Assembly (NCBI GenBank): GCA_002943765.1
Contig: PQWQ01000006.1
Location: forward strand, 992,001-1,056,000
Direction: 5' to 3'
Source: Psoroptes ovis
Lineage: Eukaryota; Arthropoda; Arachnida; Sarcoptiformes; Psoroptidae
Length of the DNA: 64,000 nt
The stretch's first letter is position 1; each line of letters begins with the position of its first letter. Below are positions 11,701 through 26,700 of the stretch, piece after piece. The notes beneath the pieces are model-generated. The model worked only from the letters and a program-made list of their open reading frames with translations. It was not told where the DNA came from and did not search any database. The translations under genes were made by a program, and so were the position numbers.

Positions 11701-14700
11701 TCAATGGAGGCTGATTATTGATATTCATAACGTTTCCAACACCACCATTATTATGATTAGTGCTATTCAATTGATTGATATTGTTTACAACCATCGATGT
11801 CGATGTTGCACTACCGCCGAGTATAGGATCATCTTGAAGTTCAATAACATCCTCTATTAGTTGAGATATTAGGGCAGAATCTTCTGCATCATTCAATATC
11901 CCAGAATTATTATCAGTATTTGGACTTAGATCATTTGGACTGACAGATGAAATAATTTGAGCTGATGATGTAACTTGTTGCTGTGAATTTATTGAGATCT
12001 GTTGCTGTTGAGCTGCAGGTTGGTGTGCTACAACTGTATTTTGCTGAGTTATCGGCTGTTGTTGCTGATTTCCTGATAATGTTTGAATGAATCCAACACC
12101 GATGGGTTGTTGATGAGTCAATGATTGAGATTGAATGGCTGTCATTGTAGTGTTAGTTTGCTGCTGTTGTTGAACTTTAGGTACATTACGCAGCATCGTA
12201 ACACGTTGATTAGTTAATGTCAACATGCCACTTTTGGAAATCATTGCTGTGCCAGCACAATTGCTGGCATTGATCTGATTGACTGATACCAAATTAGAAC
12301 CGGGTGAAATATTCGTTGATGGTATGATATTAGTATTGTTTGATGATGTTCTAAGAATTTGTGTCAAAAAATTCGTTGCTTGTTGGCCCGTACTGGCCTG
12401 TTGTTTCAATTGGAGTTGCTGCTGCTGTTGTTGAACTATTTGTTGACCAACAGACATTGTTGTCTGTGGTTGAAGAATGGGTTGCTGTTGAATCTGTTGT
12501 TGTTGTAACAATTGTTGTAAATCTGAATTATTGTTCATCTGTTGCTGTCTTGGTTGTAATCGTTGCGCAAAATTGCCACCTGCTGCAATCTATTTTTTTG
12601 GCGTTTCAAGTGGTAATCATTCAAACGAAACGAAATACATAAAAAGAAATAAATAAACAAAATTTAAAAAATACAAATTTAACGATCCATAAAATGTGAG
12701 CAATTTTGTTAAGTTGAGTTTCGTAAAAAAAAATAATCGTTTCATACCTGTTGCTGTTGTTTAATCTGTTGATGTATTGGGCTTTGATTTGAATTATGAA
12801 TTAATTGTTGTTGACCAGATTTAATTGCAAATGTTCCAGGTACCATACTGGTTTGACCGCCTAGACCGATTGTCGTTATTAACTGTTGCTGATGACGCTG
12901 CTGCTGTACATGATTTTGCTGTTGATGTATTTGTAATTGCAGCGGATCTTGGATCGGAAGCTGTTGTTGTTGAATTAAATTAGTTTGTTGAATTGATATT
13001 TGATTTTGTTGTTGCTGTTGCTGATTTACATTATTCATGGTTATTGGTGTTGTTGGCGCAGATGTTGTCGTTGATGTTGTTGTTGGTGGTGTAGGAATAA
13101 TTTTCTTGTCTAAATTTGGTGGTAATTTGACATCTGGTGTTGATGAGATCATTGATGGTGGAATCGTTTGAATTTTCTCCTCAGGCAATGATGTTGGCGT
13201 TTTTGCCAACATTGACGCTAACATAGGATTTTGACAGGCTAATAATTGATGTGATGTACCCGTATTATTATTATTATTGCTGCTCGGATTTGTTGTATTA
13301 TTCATAGTTCCAATCGCTATTCTTTTCGAAGTTTCATTATCAAGCATTGGATGATAAACTTGACTACTCTGATCAAATGAAGATTTTCTTTTATTCACAT
13401 TGAAATTGAATTGTTGCTGTTGTTGCATATTATTAGACCCATCATCATTATTTGATGCTAATAAGGAATTCAATTCTATAAATTCATAGAATGATGGAAA
13501 ATTGGTCATGAAAATAATTAATAATTGAAATATTGACATACCGAACATAAGTTTTTGATTATTTCCAGAATTATTATTATCCTGTTGATGATCGATTGGC
13601 ATATCATTTTTATTCATATTAATCAATTTCATTCCACGTGAAGATTGACTTGTTGATGTTTTATCGCGATCATCGTCATTTAATAACATTCGTAACATAT
13701 TGTTAGATGATGAGGATGATGACGTATTCGTCAATGATGTTGATTGATTATTTGATTTTGATGCAACTATAGATGATTTGGTATCATTCAATAAATCGAC
13801 AAAACTTGATGTTGTGTTTGTAGTGGTCGCTACTGTTGTTGATAATGCTCCACTACATGACTGAGAAAATTCTAATTCAGAATTGGTGTTCAATTGATCA
13901 TCGGCATTATCTAATAATTCACGTAAAATATTATCACTATTGCTATTATTATTAATTGAATTCTGTATTGAACTAGTTTTATTTTTTTCATTAGGATGAC
14001 TTAGATTATTATCATCATTTGTATTGAAGTCTAAAGTTTGATGATGCGATTGCTGCTGTTGTAGATGATTTTGATGATGATCAGAATCGGGCGCACCAAT
14101 GCTAGATGAATTTGAGCCACTTGTCAGCAAATTTCTAAGCTTATCATCCATTATAACTCTATTTTGTTGCTGCTCATGACTGTTGCTAGTATTCATAATC
14201 ATTTGTTGATTATTCGTTTGTCCTATATTTTGTCCAATCGACGATTGAACAGTTATACCTTGTTGCTGTTGTAATGATGCATTTCCACCAATCATTGTAT
14301 TTGATGATGAAAATATTTGTGAATGAGATGAGATCATTGTCATTTGTTGTTGTTGTTGTCGTAGTGAATTATCACCACTACTCAAATTTGGATTGACCAT
14401 CATCGAGATTGATGATGTAAAAGGAACGGATGTATAAATTTGAGAAGTATTCATCAATGATGATGCTGGTGTAGATGATGATGATAAGACAATATTTTCA
14501 ACAGTAGTTGTTGGCTCCTCTGGTTGTTGCAATATCGAATTCGATGGTGGGTTCGTATCTGTAAATTCCCATAAATCATCTAAATCAAGATTTGAATCCA
14601 TTGTTGATATTGCAACTGATGATGAGGTCAATGTTGTCGAAGAGGTTATCGGATTGTTGTTGTTATTATTACTAAATTGAGATGCTGATGATAAGACGAC

Positions 14701-17700
14701 TAAATAAAAAGAGAAAACAAATTAGTGATTTGGAAAAGAACGATTAATATATTATTTACCATTCGATTGCTGTAATTGTGTTAGTGATGATGATGAGGAT
14801 GATGACAAATCTGGTGGAACCTGAGCTTGTTGAAATGGATTATTAGCCCATTGATGATTCTGTATCATTGGATTAGCAGTAATTAAATTATTGGAATTCA
14901 TTATTCCTGAACATGATGATGCAGCATTTGATGTTAATGGTAATGGTAATGATGAAGATGATGATGATAATGTGGTTGTTGATGAAAATTGATGTGAATT
15001 TTGTGGCGTTGATTCATGCGATTGCTGTTGATGTTGTGTGTTATTTGTTATTGATGATGGAGATGTCGATTGTTGCTGTTGAGAATCAGTACTACATGTT
15101 GTATGAGAGGCTTTTTCTTGCATATTATCAGTCAATAATGCTGCTGATGATGCATTTGTATTATGATTAACAGCACCGCTATTACCAGACGTATTTACAC
15201 TGTTCATTTCATTGCTATTATTTACATTAGAATTTGTCATGATCATTGATGATGATTGTGAATCTTCTTCTTTTTTTATCGGCGATACTGATTGATTCAA
15301 TTCAAAAAAGATGGAATGCTTAGCCATCATGGAATTATTTTTTAATAATTTAGTTATTGTTATGACTTTTGCATATTGATCAAGTCCAACTTTGATGCGA
15401 TATAATTTTGATGTTGCTGCTTGTGATGAGCCACCAGTATTGATTGCTTCCCGCAAATGCTGCTGAAAATTAGATAAATCATCTTTATGTACAAATTCAT
15501 AGAATAATCGATGATTTATTAAATTATTTCTCAAAAACGTAATCTGTTTTTGCGTTTCCACATCATTCGATGTCATTGTTGATAAATGTTCGACTTGTAT
15601 TATTCTGCCGTGCATGTCTAAGCGTGTGTTGAATTGCTTTGGATCCATTTTTATTTGACCAGATTGTCCAGATGAATTTTGTTCAGAATTAGCCAAACGT
15701 CTTGCGACACATAATACACGAGATTCTTCAGTCATCTGATGTACGCCACCGGTTCCAGAGAATCCAACAAATGTTGAATCATCTAAATTCAATTTCGAAC
15801 TCAATGAATCTATTTGTTTAGATTCTGAATTAGATATAAATTTTGTATTAACTTGCATCAATTCATATTTGGGTAAGCAAGATTCTAAATTAGATGCCTC
15901 CTTTTGCTGTTTTCGTTGCAATTTTTGTTTGCGTTTTTGTTGTTTGAGCAACATTAAATTTTGTTTACGCTTTAATAATGAATCTTGATTATTATGATTC
16001 AATTTAATCATCATAGATGATGATTCTGCTTGTGAAGCATCCAAAACGGCTGCTAAATCAGAATCCAGTATAGAGGAATCGTCATTTTGTGCTAATGCTT
16101 CGTTATCATCAAAATTCAGACTATCCAACAAACGATTATTGTCATTATCACGTGTTAAGAGATCATTATCATCGAAGTTAATATCATCATCATCACCATA
16201 AAAGTCATCATCATCATCATCGTCATCATTTTCATTTGGATGAATTGTCCTTTCTGATTTAACTAAAAATCTCGATTTGAATAATGTAAATTCATTGTGG
16301 CTGTTATTTTGATTTAAACTAGCCAATGTTCCAATCAGTGAAGATGAGCTAGACGTAGATCCTGAGCAAGTATTGTTTGTAGTATTTGATGATGATAAAC
16401 CTAGATTGGCAGAATGATTAATAGTTGAATCAGAAGACACATTAGTTGATCCGGAATGAGCTTGAATAGCTAAATTACCGGAATGGATGGAATTATGTTG
16501 CTGCTGCTGTTGATGTGATTGATTCGAAGATAACAACGTGGAAGTGTTATTTGATGCTGTCGTTACTGTTGTAGGATTCGACAATGTAGATGATGATGAA
16601 TTGGTGGAATTCGTTGTTAAAGTTGATGATGATGATGAACTATTGTTACTATTATTATTACGATTTATTTGTGTTTGATCCAACATGAATGTAGATGAAG
16701 ATGAATTACTACTATTGTTCATTTGATTATTAATTGAATCAGAATTATTGGCAATTGTTGTAGATGATGGCCAACACTGCGAATTATTATTATTTGATGT
16801 CGATGCTGATGAGGATGATGATGATCGTCTTCCATTGTTGCCAATTGCCATTGGCAATAATAATGCATTAAAACGTGGATGATCGTCTGGATGTAAAATA
16901 TCAAATATTGACTTGTTAATCACTTCACTCTATGAATTCATGAAATTATAAAAAAAATAAAAAAAAGGAAAATTAAATTATTAAATTGAAAAAAACAATC
17001 AATCAATCGAAATTAAATTATTTCAATAAAAACGATACCTGAGTAAATCTAAGATATTGGCTGACATTTTCACTAATATATTCAATATAACCATCAGAAT
17101 TTAATGTGAAAAGAAAACAATTTAATGCATCCAATAATAATGAATTCAAGTGAAATGGTGGTAATATATTTGGTTTAGATGAGGAGACTTCTGATGCTTG
17201 AAGATCATCTGTTGTTAGGTCTAAAATTTTATGGATTTGATTATATGATTAAAAAATTAAATTTAAATTTTCGAAATTAGATTCAAAATCGGTGAATAAA
17301 ATATCAATATCATTGTACAAATAATATGATCAAAACATTAAAATCGAATAAAATAATGAAAATATGATTCAATTTGTTTATCTAAATTGAAAAAACGAAA
17401 AAATTTATTAACAAACTTACTTTGTTTATTGATGTTCTGTATGTGTTTAACAGTCTCCTGTAATATGGCACACTTGTCCGGCTTGACCGATAGTGAGTTC
17501 ATTTCATTAAAATTATTTACGGCTGCTGCTGTTGAGATCAGCTCGGCTAACTCTTCAATATAATAATTTTCTTCGTTTTTTTCGCTGTCGTTAATTTTGT
17601 TGTCGTTGTTGTTGCTGTTGTATTTATTATTGTCACTATCTATTATATTATTTTCTCGTCGTTGTTGTTGTTGCTGTTGTTGATGTCGCCGATGATGATA

Positions 17701-20700
17701 TTGATGATGCTGTTTTCGTTGTTGAGTTTCAATTTCGGCTTCAGCTTTAGCTTTAACTTTTTCTTCTTCTTCTTGCTGCTGCTGTTGTCGATGTCGTTGA
17801 TCTTTTTCTATTTCTTTTCGTAATTTTTGTTGTTGATGCTGATGATGATGATGATCGTTATTAATATGATTTGAATGATGGTGGTCGCTGCAATTGATGC
17901 TACTAGGCTGATTATATGACTGTTGATGATGATGTAGTTGTTGCTGTTGCTGATTATTATTATAAAAATGATAATTTTGCTGTTGTTGATACTTTTCATC
18001 AAGAATGAGGCACTTGTTTCTATCGTATTGAAATGTATATGAAATAATGAAAAAAATTGGAAAATTAAAATCAAATTTTCAAACAAATAAACAAAGAAAA
18101 AACAAAAATTCCAAAAACCCTTCATCAGCTGACACTTGAACAAAATTAGGTCATAATGAATGTGAAAATATGGAAAAGTTTTAACCAAAAAACTTGATCA
18201 TATTTCTCCCATCTCCACTAATACTGGTATTCAAAGTATTTTGTTGTTGATAATGACAATAAACATCAATAAATCAGACATGCCAGCAGTAATACATCAA
18301 ACATTACGCACACACACACATTACTCTACCACCATCATCGAAGTCATAGAAATCAACAATGATGACGATGTTGATAATCAAATAAAACAATATGCAATCA
18401 TAAAACAAATTTATTTCTTACAATTTTAAATTTGATTAATATGTTGTTTATCGCAAATTTTATTGAGAAGATATTTGAGAAAAAATGAATTGAAATGAAT
18501 GAATTTAATGAAATAAATTCATAAATAAATGAATAAAATTAACAAAATCTCGTAGCTGAAACGTATCCCAGCTGAAAAAAAATATGAATAAACATATGCA
18601 TGCGAGCATGCAGCAAACATATGCAGCATTTGATAATGATCATCATCATTGAAGCATTTTTTTTTATTTTACTCGTCAAAACTATTAATAATTCATATTG
18701 AAAATTAATATTAATTCATTTAGCAAAAATTTCTGTCGATAATGATGCAAATGGTCAAAGATATTTGTATTTTTTCGTTTTCGGAGAAAATTTGCTTCAA
18801 GAAAATACAAATACATTTTCATGATCTGAAATTGAAGAAAAATCTTTGTAAATGACAAACTGTGTATGCGACTGAATGAACTAATTTTGTGTGAAATTTT
18901 CAAAATGAATTTATTTAAAATTTTAATTTTTTTTGCTGAAACATCAAAAGATCAAGATTTTTTGATTTTTTTTCATCAAGATGAAATAAAATCTTGCATT
19001 TATTGCACAAATTCTTATTTGAAAAATCGTAATCAAAATGAAAAGGAACAAAAAAAATTACATCACAGTTTATTTAGCGAAGAAATTAATGAATAAATGA
19101 TTTACATCATTATATCATGGTATCTTAGTGTAGCACATTTTGTTGATGTTTATTGGTCAGAAACCTTTGGTTTGAATGTTTTTAATGAGTGATTAAAAGC
19201 AATGGAAAAAATTCTTGATCAAAATCTTTAAACTTTTTTTTCTTATTCAATTTAACTAAGAACCCTGTTTTTCCAAGAAATACAATTAATAAATTCATAT
19301 GACACATTGGTGTATAATCACCAAAAATTTTAATCAAATCAATCAAAATTACTGATCTTCTAAAGAGGAATCATTCATCATTATGCTTTGATTGATAAAT
19401 ATTTATTTTTTCTTTGTTGTTTTGTTGCTGTATTACATGCATAATACATTTTTTCTGTGATTAGATTACTTTTTGTTGTTTCAATCACAATTCAATTACC
19501 AATAAAAACCAATTAATAATAAGATTTTGATCGATTTAATCAAATCAATCAATGAGCAAAGCAAAAATTGAGAGAAAAATAATTGAAAACTTTTGTGGCA
19601 AATAAATGTCATTATAAATAAATGAAAAATTTTCATTGAAAATGTCATTTCGCTTTTCTTGTTGTGTGATATTTGCGTGTCTGTGCATTATTTCTTGATG
19701 AAAATCTCCCACAGAATGAAAAAAATAAATCTATGTATTGAATCTATCTAAATTGGAAATCGTATGGAGCTTTTAATACAACTTTTTTCTCATTGTAAAA
19801 TTGAAACAATTGAAAATCTTGGATTTAATTTGATTTTGAATGGAAAATGGAATAAGAAAAATTTCATTCAATCCAAATGATAATGATAATAATAACAATA
19901 ATAATAATAATATATTCATAAACAAAAGCTTTTTGGGATTTTGGGAATTTTCTATAATTCTTTGTTTTGAGTGATTTTTTTCTTTGGCAAAAAAATTTTA
20001 TCAAAATGGAATTTAATTCATTTTCTATTCTCTTCAAAACAAATTCAAATTTCGAACAAAGTTTACTTGAAACAATAGACAAAAGCAAATGAACAATTTT
20101 TTTCTGGCATTCAAATCATTAGAAAAACGAGATTTTAAAACGAAATTTTTTCAAAATAAAAGCATTACAAAATTTTCGGAAAAAAATTCCAATACTCGAA
20201 TAACAGACTAAAATTATTAATCAAAAACAAAGCAAAAAAACGTAATAAACCAAATAAAATTTGTGATAATAATAATAATAATCGAAAAACAATCGTATAT
20301 AATTTTCTTTTCAAATTAATTGTTTCTAATTGGAAGAAATTTTTTAAAAGAAATTAAATCAAATCAAAGAATGTAGAAAAAAATCATTAAATCATTAATC
20401 ATTCTTTTAAATTGACTTAACCAAAACATGATTTATTCAGTAAAAAAAACATTAACCATTTTGAGGATTTTTTTCGTTGTTGTTGTTTTTGAAAAATTTA
20501 AAATTTAATGATTTTTGAAATACATATAATTTGATTCCATTACTTAAAGAAAAAAACAAATCATAATATGATCCATTTTATTATTATCATTCATTCATGT
20601 TATCAAATTATACAAAAACAAAACTTTGTATAATTGAGTGAGTGGAAAAATAAATAAATTTTTCGATAGTAATTCACTGAATTACATTACGGCTGTTGTT

Positions 20701-23700
20701 TCACGTTAATATTAATAATTTCACATTTGAATCTTGTTGTTTGAATTTCATTCATACAATTTTCATTTCATTGTGAAAAAAAAATCAAAAGACACAATAA
20801 ACATGTAAACATTCAAATATTCATACTGTTGAATAATAAATATACATTTCTAAAATGGAGAAAAATGAAATTTCACAAAAAAAAATTAAAAATCATGATC
20901 ATGGCGGTTTTTTTTATTCAAAACAAAAAAAATGATTTGTCATAATTATTTGAATGGTTGGTAATGGTTTGACAACAGCGACGACGACAATAATAATGAT
21001 AGCAATAACAAAGAAATCAATTGTACAAAGCAAAATATTTTTTTGATTAAATTTCTTTTCATTTTAAAATTATTATTATTATAGTTTAGTATGATATAAA
21101 CTACTTATGGTAGAATAATAATAATGAAAATGATAAACAAATAAATTTTTATGAAAAAAAAAGAAATCAAGAAAAAATAATGTCAAAGTAAAAAAAAAGA
21201 TCGTACAGAAATCAACAGCAGCAGCGTTGCTACATTACATACAAACATACATACACAAATATCAATGACAGTCAATCATTTTCAAATTTTTTTCGTTTTA
21301 TATATTACTATTCATTAGTAATAATATATAATCATCACAAATATTTTCAAAAGAAAAATCCATTCATTCAAAATCTATGCAAGTTTATACAACATATGAA
21401 TACAAATACATAAAATAAATACTTCTAATATTATTATTATTATTCAATCCATTTTCATCAAATCATTTTTAAATATCCTCTTCATAAATTTTTGTTGCTT
21501 TATTTGTATTTTGTATGCAGTGCGCTTCGAATATATAAATGTTGATATAAAGATATATAAATGTTGTTGATTGTATACATGAATATATGCAATATATTTG
21601 TGATTAAAAAAAATATAAACGCCACACAAACACATTTACAGAGCTGGCTCAATTATTTATTTTTTCTTTGAAAATTTAAAAAACAAAAAATATTAATTTA
21701 TTCTGTGGTTATAATTACTTTTGAATAATGTTGGCTGTTGTTGTTGTTTTTGCTCTTGTTGATGTTGTCGGTGTTGTGGATGATCATCAGAAAAACATCT
21801 TGGAATTATTAAAATTTTAGATACTCATTCAAGATGTTACATTATGTTTGTTGAAAACTTTTTGTTTTTTAAAATAAACAATCGAATTGTTGATAGAAAA
21901 TTCAACATTTCAAGTTTATAAAATCGCTTGATATGATTTCTTTTGAATAAATTCTGTGGGACAAATAGATTTGATTTTTTTTCATTTCAAAAAACTTTTT
22001 TGCCATTTTTTTCGACTTCAAATTTCAATATTTTTGGAAATTTAGCTTGAAAAATTTTGATTGTTCATCAATTATTGAATTATGAGTTATCATTTTTATG
22101 TATTCTCTCTTAATTTTTCATTGACGAAATTTCAGAGGAATTTGAATCGAAATTCGTTCAAATTTTCAATGCTAGCAAAGTTCAAAATTATCAGTTTTTC
22201 ATTTCAATTTAAAGTTATCAAAGTAAAGCAGGATAAATGATGAAATAACATTTTAATCAAAAAAACATTCACTAAGAAAATGATTATAATTAAAAATTTT
22301 CACATTAGTTTGGTTATCAAGAGGCAAAAAACATCAAAAATTAAATCAAGATTGATGAGATTTTCATTTTTTCTCATATTATAATATGAATCTTAGATTG
22401 TAAAGTTGATTATTTTGAAAAATTTCTAAAACATCAATATCAAACATATTATTTTGTTCAGATAAACAAATTAGAAAAAAATAACTCAATAGCAATTCAT
22501 TTCATTTAATTTCAAAGAATATAATCGAGTTAAACAAAATTATTCTTCAAAAAACAAAAACACAGTCAAACACAACAGTAAACACACAACATTTAAACAA
22601 TTACTATTATCTAATAAGTACAGGCAAACAAACAAATGCCGAGAACAAACATATAAATGAACAGTATATAAAATGCGAGCAAAATCAATAATTCTTGAAA
22701 CAAATAAAGATAAAAATTGAGAATATCGTTGATCTGGCCACACAAGCACTTTTTTCAATCGTGGATCAAAATTCATTTCAACAAAATCATCTGAACACAA
22801 ATAATAGCGTTTCGAAACACATACACTCGATCAAGAATTAAAAATCATACATTTTTAATAATGAAAACAAATTAAAAACAAAACAAAAACAAAAAACATT
22901 TTTCATTCAAAACATCTTGAGTTTTTCAATATTTTTTCATTTCTTCTCATCATACATACATGTATATGTGAAGAGTGTGTCTGTGTATATATGACTGTGT
23001 ACGTACTTTTTCTTCGGCGTATATTGTGTGCGTTGGAATTCGATTTGTAGTAGTGGCATTTATTTGTGCGATGAAGGAAATTTTTTTTTTTTTTTTGAAA
23101 GAAACACGCAATTTTCTTTCATAAAATGAAATTTACTTTAGGTTTTTAAAAGTATACAGATACACATATACAAATATACACATTAATTCATCGTGAAAAA
23201 AAACATAACAGCGCAAGTCTTTCGTTTGTGAGTTGTAAGAAAGTCTTTTGATTATTAAGAAATATTAGAACCAAAAAATTTTGGTTATGGTAGTAGTGGC
23301 ATGATAGTATCAGCGGTCGTAGCGGTATGGAAATTAACGATAAATTAATGAAAACCTCAAAGGAAGTGTCGCTTGTAGCGCAGATTGATGGTAGGCTTTC
23401 ACTTTGCTGTTACCTTTTATTTGACAAACAAACAAAAAATAATACACCATGATGGTATTTAATTGTGCAAGGAAAAAAACGAAACGAAAATGTACCAACT
23501 CAAACTTGAAATACCTTAACATCATTAACAAGTACCGCTGCCATTGTTATTGAAAACCTTGAATGAATATATGAGAAAAATAAACAAAAAACGAAATAAA
23601 AAAATCTCAACACAATCCTTTGCCACTACTTTTTGACGCGTTTTCGACCGCAATATAGTTTGTAAATTTTTCAAAAATTAGCATTGAAACTGTCATTACA

Positions 23701-26700
23701 CATTAAAATTCGATGAGATTAACACGAGTGGAACGCGGGACGAGCCGAATGAAAACGAAAACAAAAAACAGTACAATCTCGTTAGGTTCATTTAGCACGG
23801 TTAAATTGAAATTTTTCAAAATTGGATTCATTGAAAAAGCGCCGCCGCCACCGCTCTTGTTGGCCGCCATTGGATACCATCATCATAATAATATCCTTTA
23901 TTCCTTCAAGCAATATTTCAATATGATCATCATCATTAAATACAAAAATAAATTGCAACCATAAATGGTGACACACCGACCGACCGACCATTCATAATGA
24001 ATGCTTTAACATATAAATACACATGGATATGTGCGTTTGACTTGGTATCATATACTCTTGGTATATATTGAATAATCGAGAGAAATGTTTGAAAATAAGA
24101 AATCAAATTGCCAAAGACGACATGAACATTAACCTCTTGTTGGCCAACAAAATAGAAGCCAAAAGAAATTGAAAAAATCCACAGATAAATATCAGGTGCA
24201 TCAACGATGTACGATCTCGAAAAAAGTTTTATCAAATTTGAAAATGATAATTTTCAAATTTTCATATTAAACCATTCAAAATGCGATTTCGAATGATAAT
24301 TGAAAATTACAAGTTTACAAAAAAAAAAAAAAAAATGAAATGAAAATTGAAATTGAAAAAATTACAAAACATATGAAAATAACTAGAGTCAATAAACTTG
24401 TCGTCGTCGTTGTTGTTGTTTGGTGTACGTGTATGTGTGTTTGTATCTGTATGTATTTGATGATGATGGTGTGTGTGGTTAATGATTGTGAAATGTTTAA
24501 TGATTCAATTCAATTCAATTTTTTATTATTTCTTTGAATGGTAGTAGCATTTCGCTGGTAAAGATGATTTCTGATTCAACGAAGAAAAATGAAATAATGA
24601 TGATTATAATTATTGTAATAATTTAAATAATTTCCAGCCATCTTTTTCTCAATTTTTCGTGATCAATGGATTGCCATGGTGGTAATTTTGATTTTTGATG
24701 ATTGCGAATCAATGTTTTCCACCTTTGATTTGTAATTTTTCGAGATTTGTGATCATATTCTTGTTGTTGATTCAAATCAAAGAGTAAATGAATTGAAAAA
24801 AAATCCAAGATTTCAAGATTCGTTTTCCAACTCCAACCAAAAAAACTTGAAATTCAAATCAAGTAAATTCAATGGCCACCGCCTCCACTTAAAGGAGAAA
24901 AAACTGGCTTGGCAAAAACCCCCATTTCCATCCATCCATCTTCATAAGCTTAATCAACATTCAGTACCACCATTACTGTGTATGATCAAGGGGAAAAATG
25001 ATTACTTCAATCATTTGTAAAATTCAAAGAAACCCTTTGAATTTCGCACAAATAAAATTGTGCATTTCTATGTTTTCATTTTCATTTTTCAATAATTTTC
25101 AATAACAAACACTCAGAGATCCTGAATTTTGTCTGTGTATTTTTCATTTAAAAAATTCATTTTACATCTGCTGATGGGGTTAGTTGTGGTGGTGGTGGTT
25201 GTTCAACTTCATCATCATCAGCAGTAGCAACAGCAGTACAAACCCTATTTTCGCTAAATAAATGATAACAAAACAAGTAAACATCATCATGCAACAGCAA
25301 GAATATAGTGGACAGATTTTTAATGGCGTATTCAAAACAAAAACACAAAAAAATGAAAAAAACCAGCTGCATATTCAACAAATAAACAATTTCATTCTGA
25401 AAAAATAAATGAATGAATGAATGATATTATCAAATATTTATTCATTCATTCACATTCAGTGAATGAGCAAAAAGGATTGATTGAACGCCAACTCATTCAT
25501 TCATTTACTCGATTTTGTTGTGATAATACCCCAACAACAATAACAACAACCAGTAATAACATTTTAACAAAAACATCGACAACGAAAATGGGAATGGCAA
25601 GGCGAAATCAGCAGCAATCATGGCGCCAAGATCATTGGCACAATTTTTCTTTTTTTGATTTCAATGATTATCGTTTGATTTATATTATCATTATTATATC
25701 ATCGCATTCTTGAATTTTTTCATTTTCTTATGGCGAAAATTAGAAAAATTCTTTCGATTCTTCTCGTGGTTTTTAAATGTTTTTTTGCAGGAAATTTTTC
25801 GGCAGGATTGGAATGAGAATTCGATGATTAATTGACAAATTAAATTTCTTAATGAATCAAGTGATATCACAATTTAAAATGAATCAAAAGGTTATGGAAA
25901 AAATAGAAATAAAAATAAAGGCCGCTAAACACCCATGAATAATACATTTCAATAATGAATTATGAATTTATTTTCAGAGTTATTATCTTTTTCAATTGTT
26001 TATACGTTCAAACGTTTACAATTTAATGTAACAAAAATGGACCGAAAATAAGCTCAAACATTTGTAAATGAACCAAAAATAAATGAACGAATTGCGTAAT
26101 CATACCAACAAATAAATAAATGAATCAATTCATATATATAAAAATGGTAAAAGTCAAAATTCTGAAAGAAACTCTGACGAAATCAACAACACTATTGGGG
26201 CATACATTGCTTCATTGAATGTTTGACTTGATAATTGATTGGTTGATTGTTGGTTAGGTTGGAGAAAAATTTCAAGCAGAAACTCATTTATTTATTCATA
26301 TTTAATTGAAATTTATTAAATTCATATACACTTATCGAAATATGTAAAAATTTCTGCACAAACACACAATTTTCCGAAAAAACATCATGTTAACCAATTG
26401 CACACACTGACTAATGATGATAACAAACAAGAAATTTTTTAAGGTTATTAACCATCGAAAAGATGTTGAAAATTTTTGTTATTGTTTACTAAACGATGAT
26501 GATGATGGGCTCAAACATTAACAACAAATTAATGAGGCAAATTGAATGAATGAATAGTTACAAAATACAATTACAACAAATAACAAGTTAATTTTTTTTA
26601 TGTTTACAGAATTTTCAATTTCCAATAAACATCAACAACAATTCATAAAATTGATTACGTGTATGTGTTTACATGGTATGATGATGATGATCATCATCAT

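Noticed and set aside
18590..18640. CATATG/GCATGC inverted motifs
   Set aside because: Short alternating purine-pyrimidine palindromes without promoter or element context.
22540..22800. 86-codon minus-strand frame beginning MCSDDFVEMNFDPRLKK
   Set aside because: The first 30 residues look protein-like but the remainder is hydrophobic repeat-like sequence, and no splice-phase partner was found in the tai intron.
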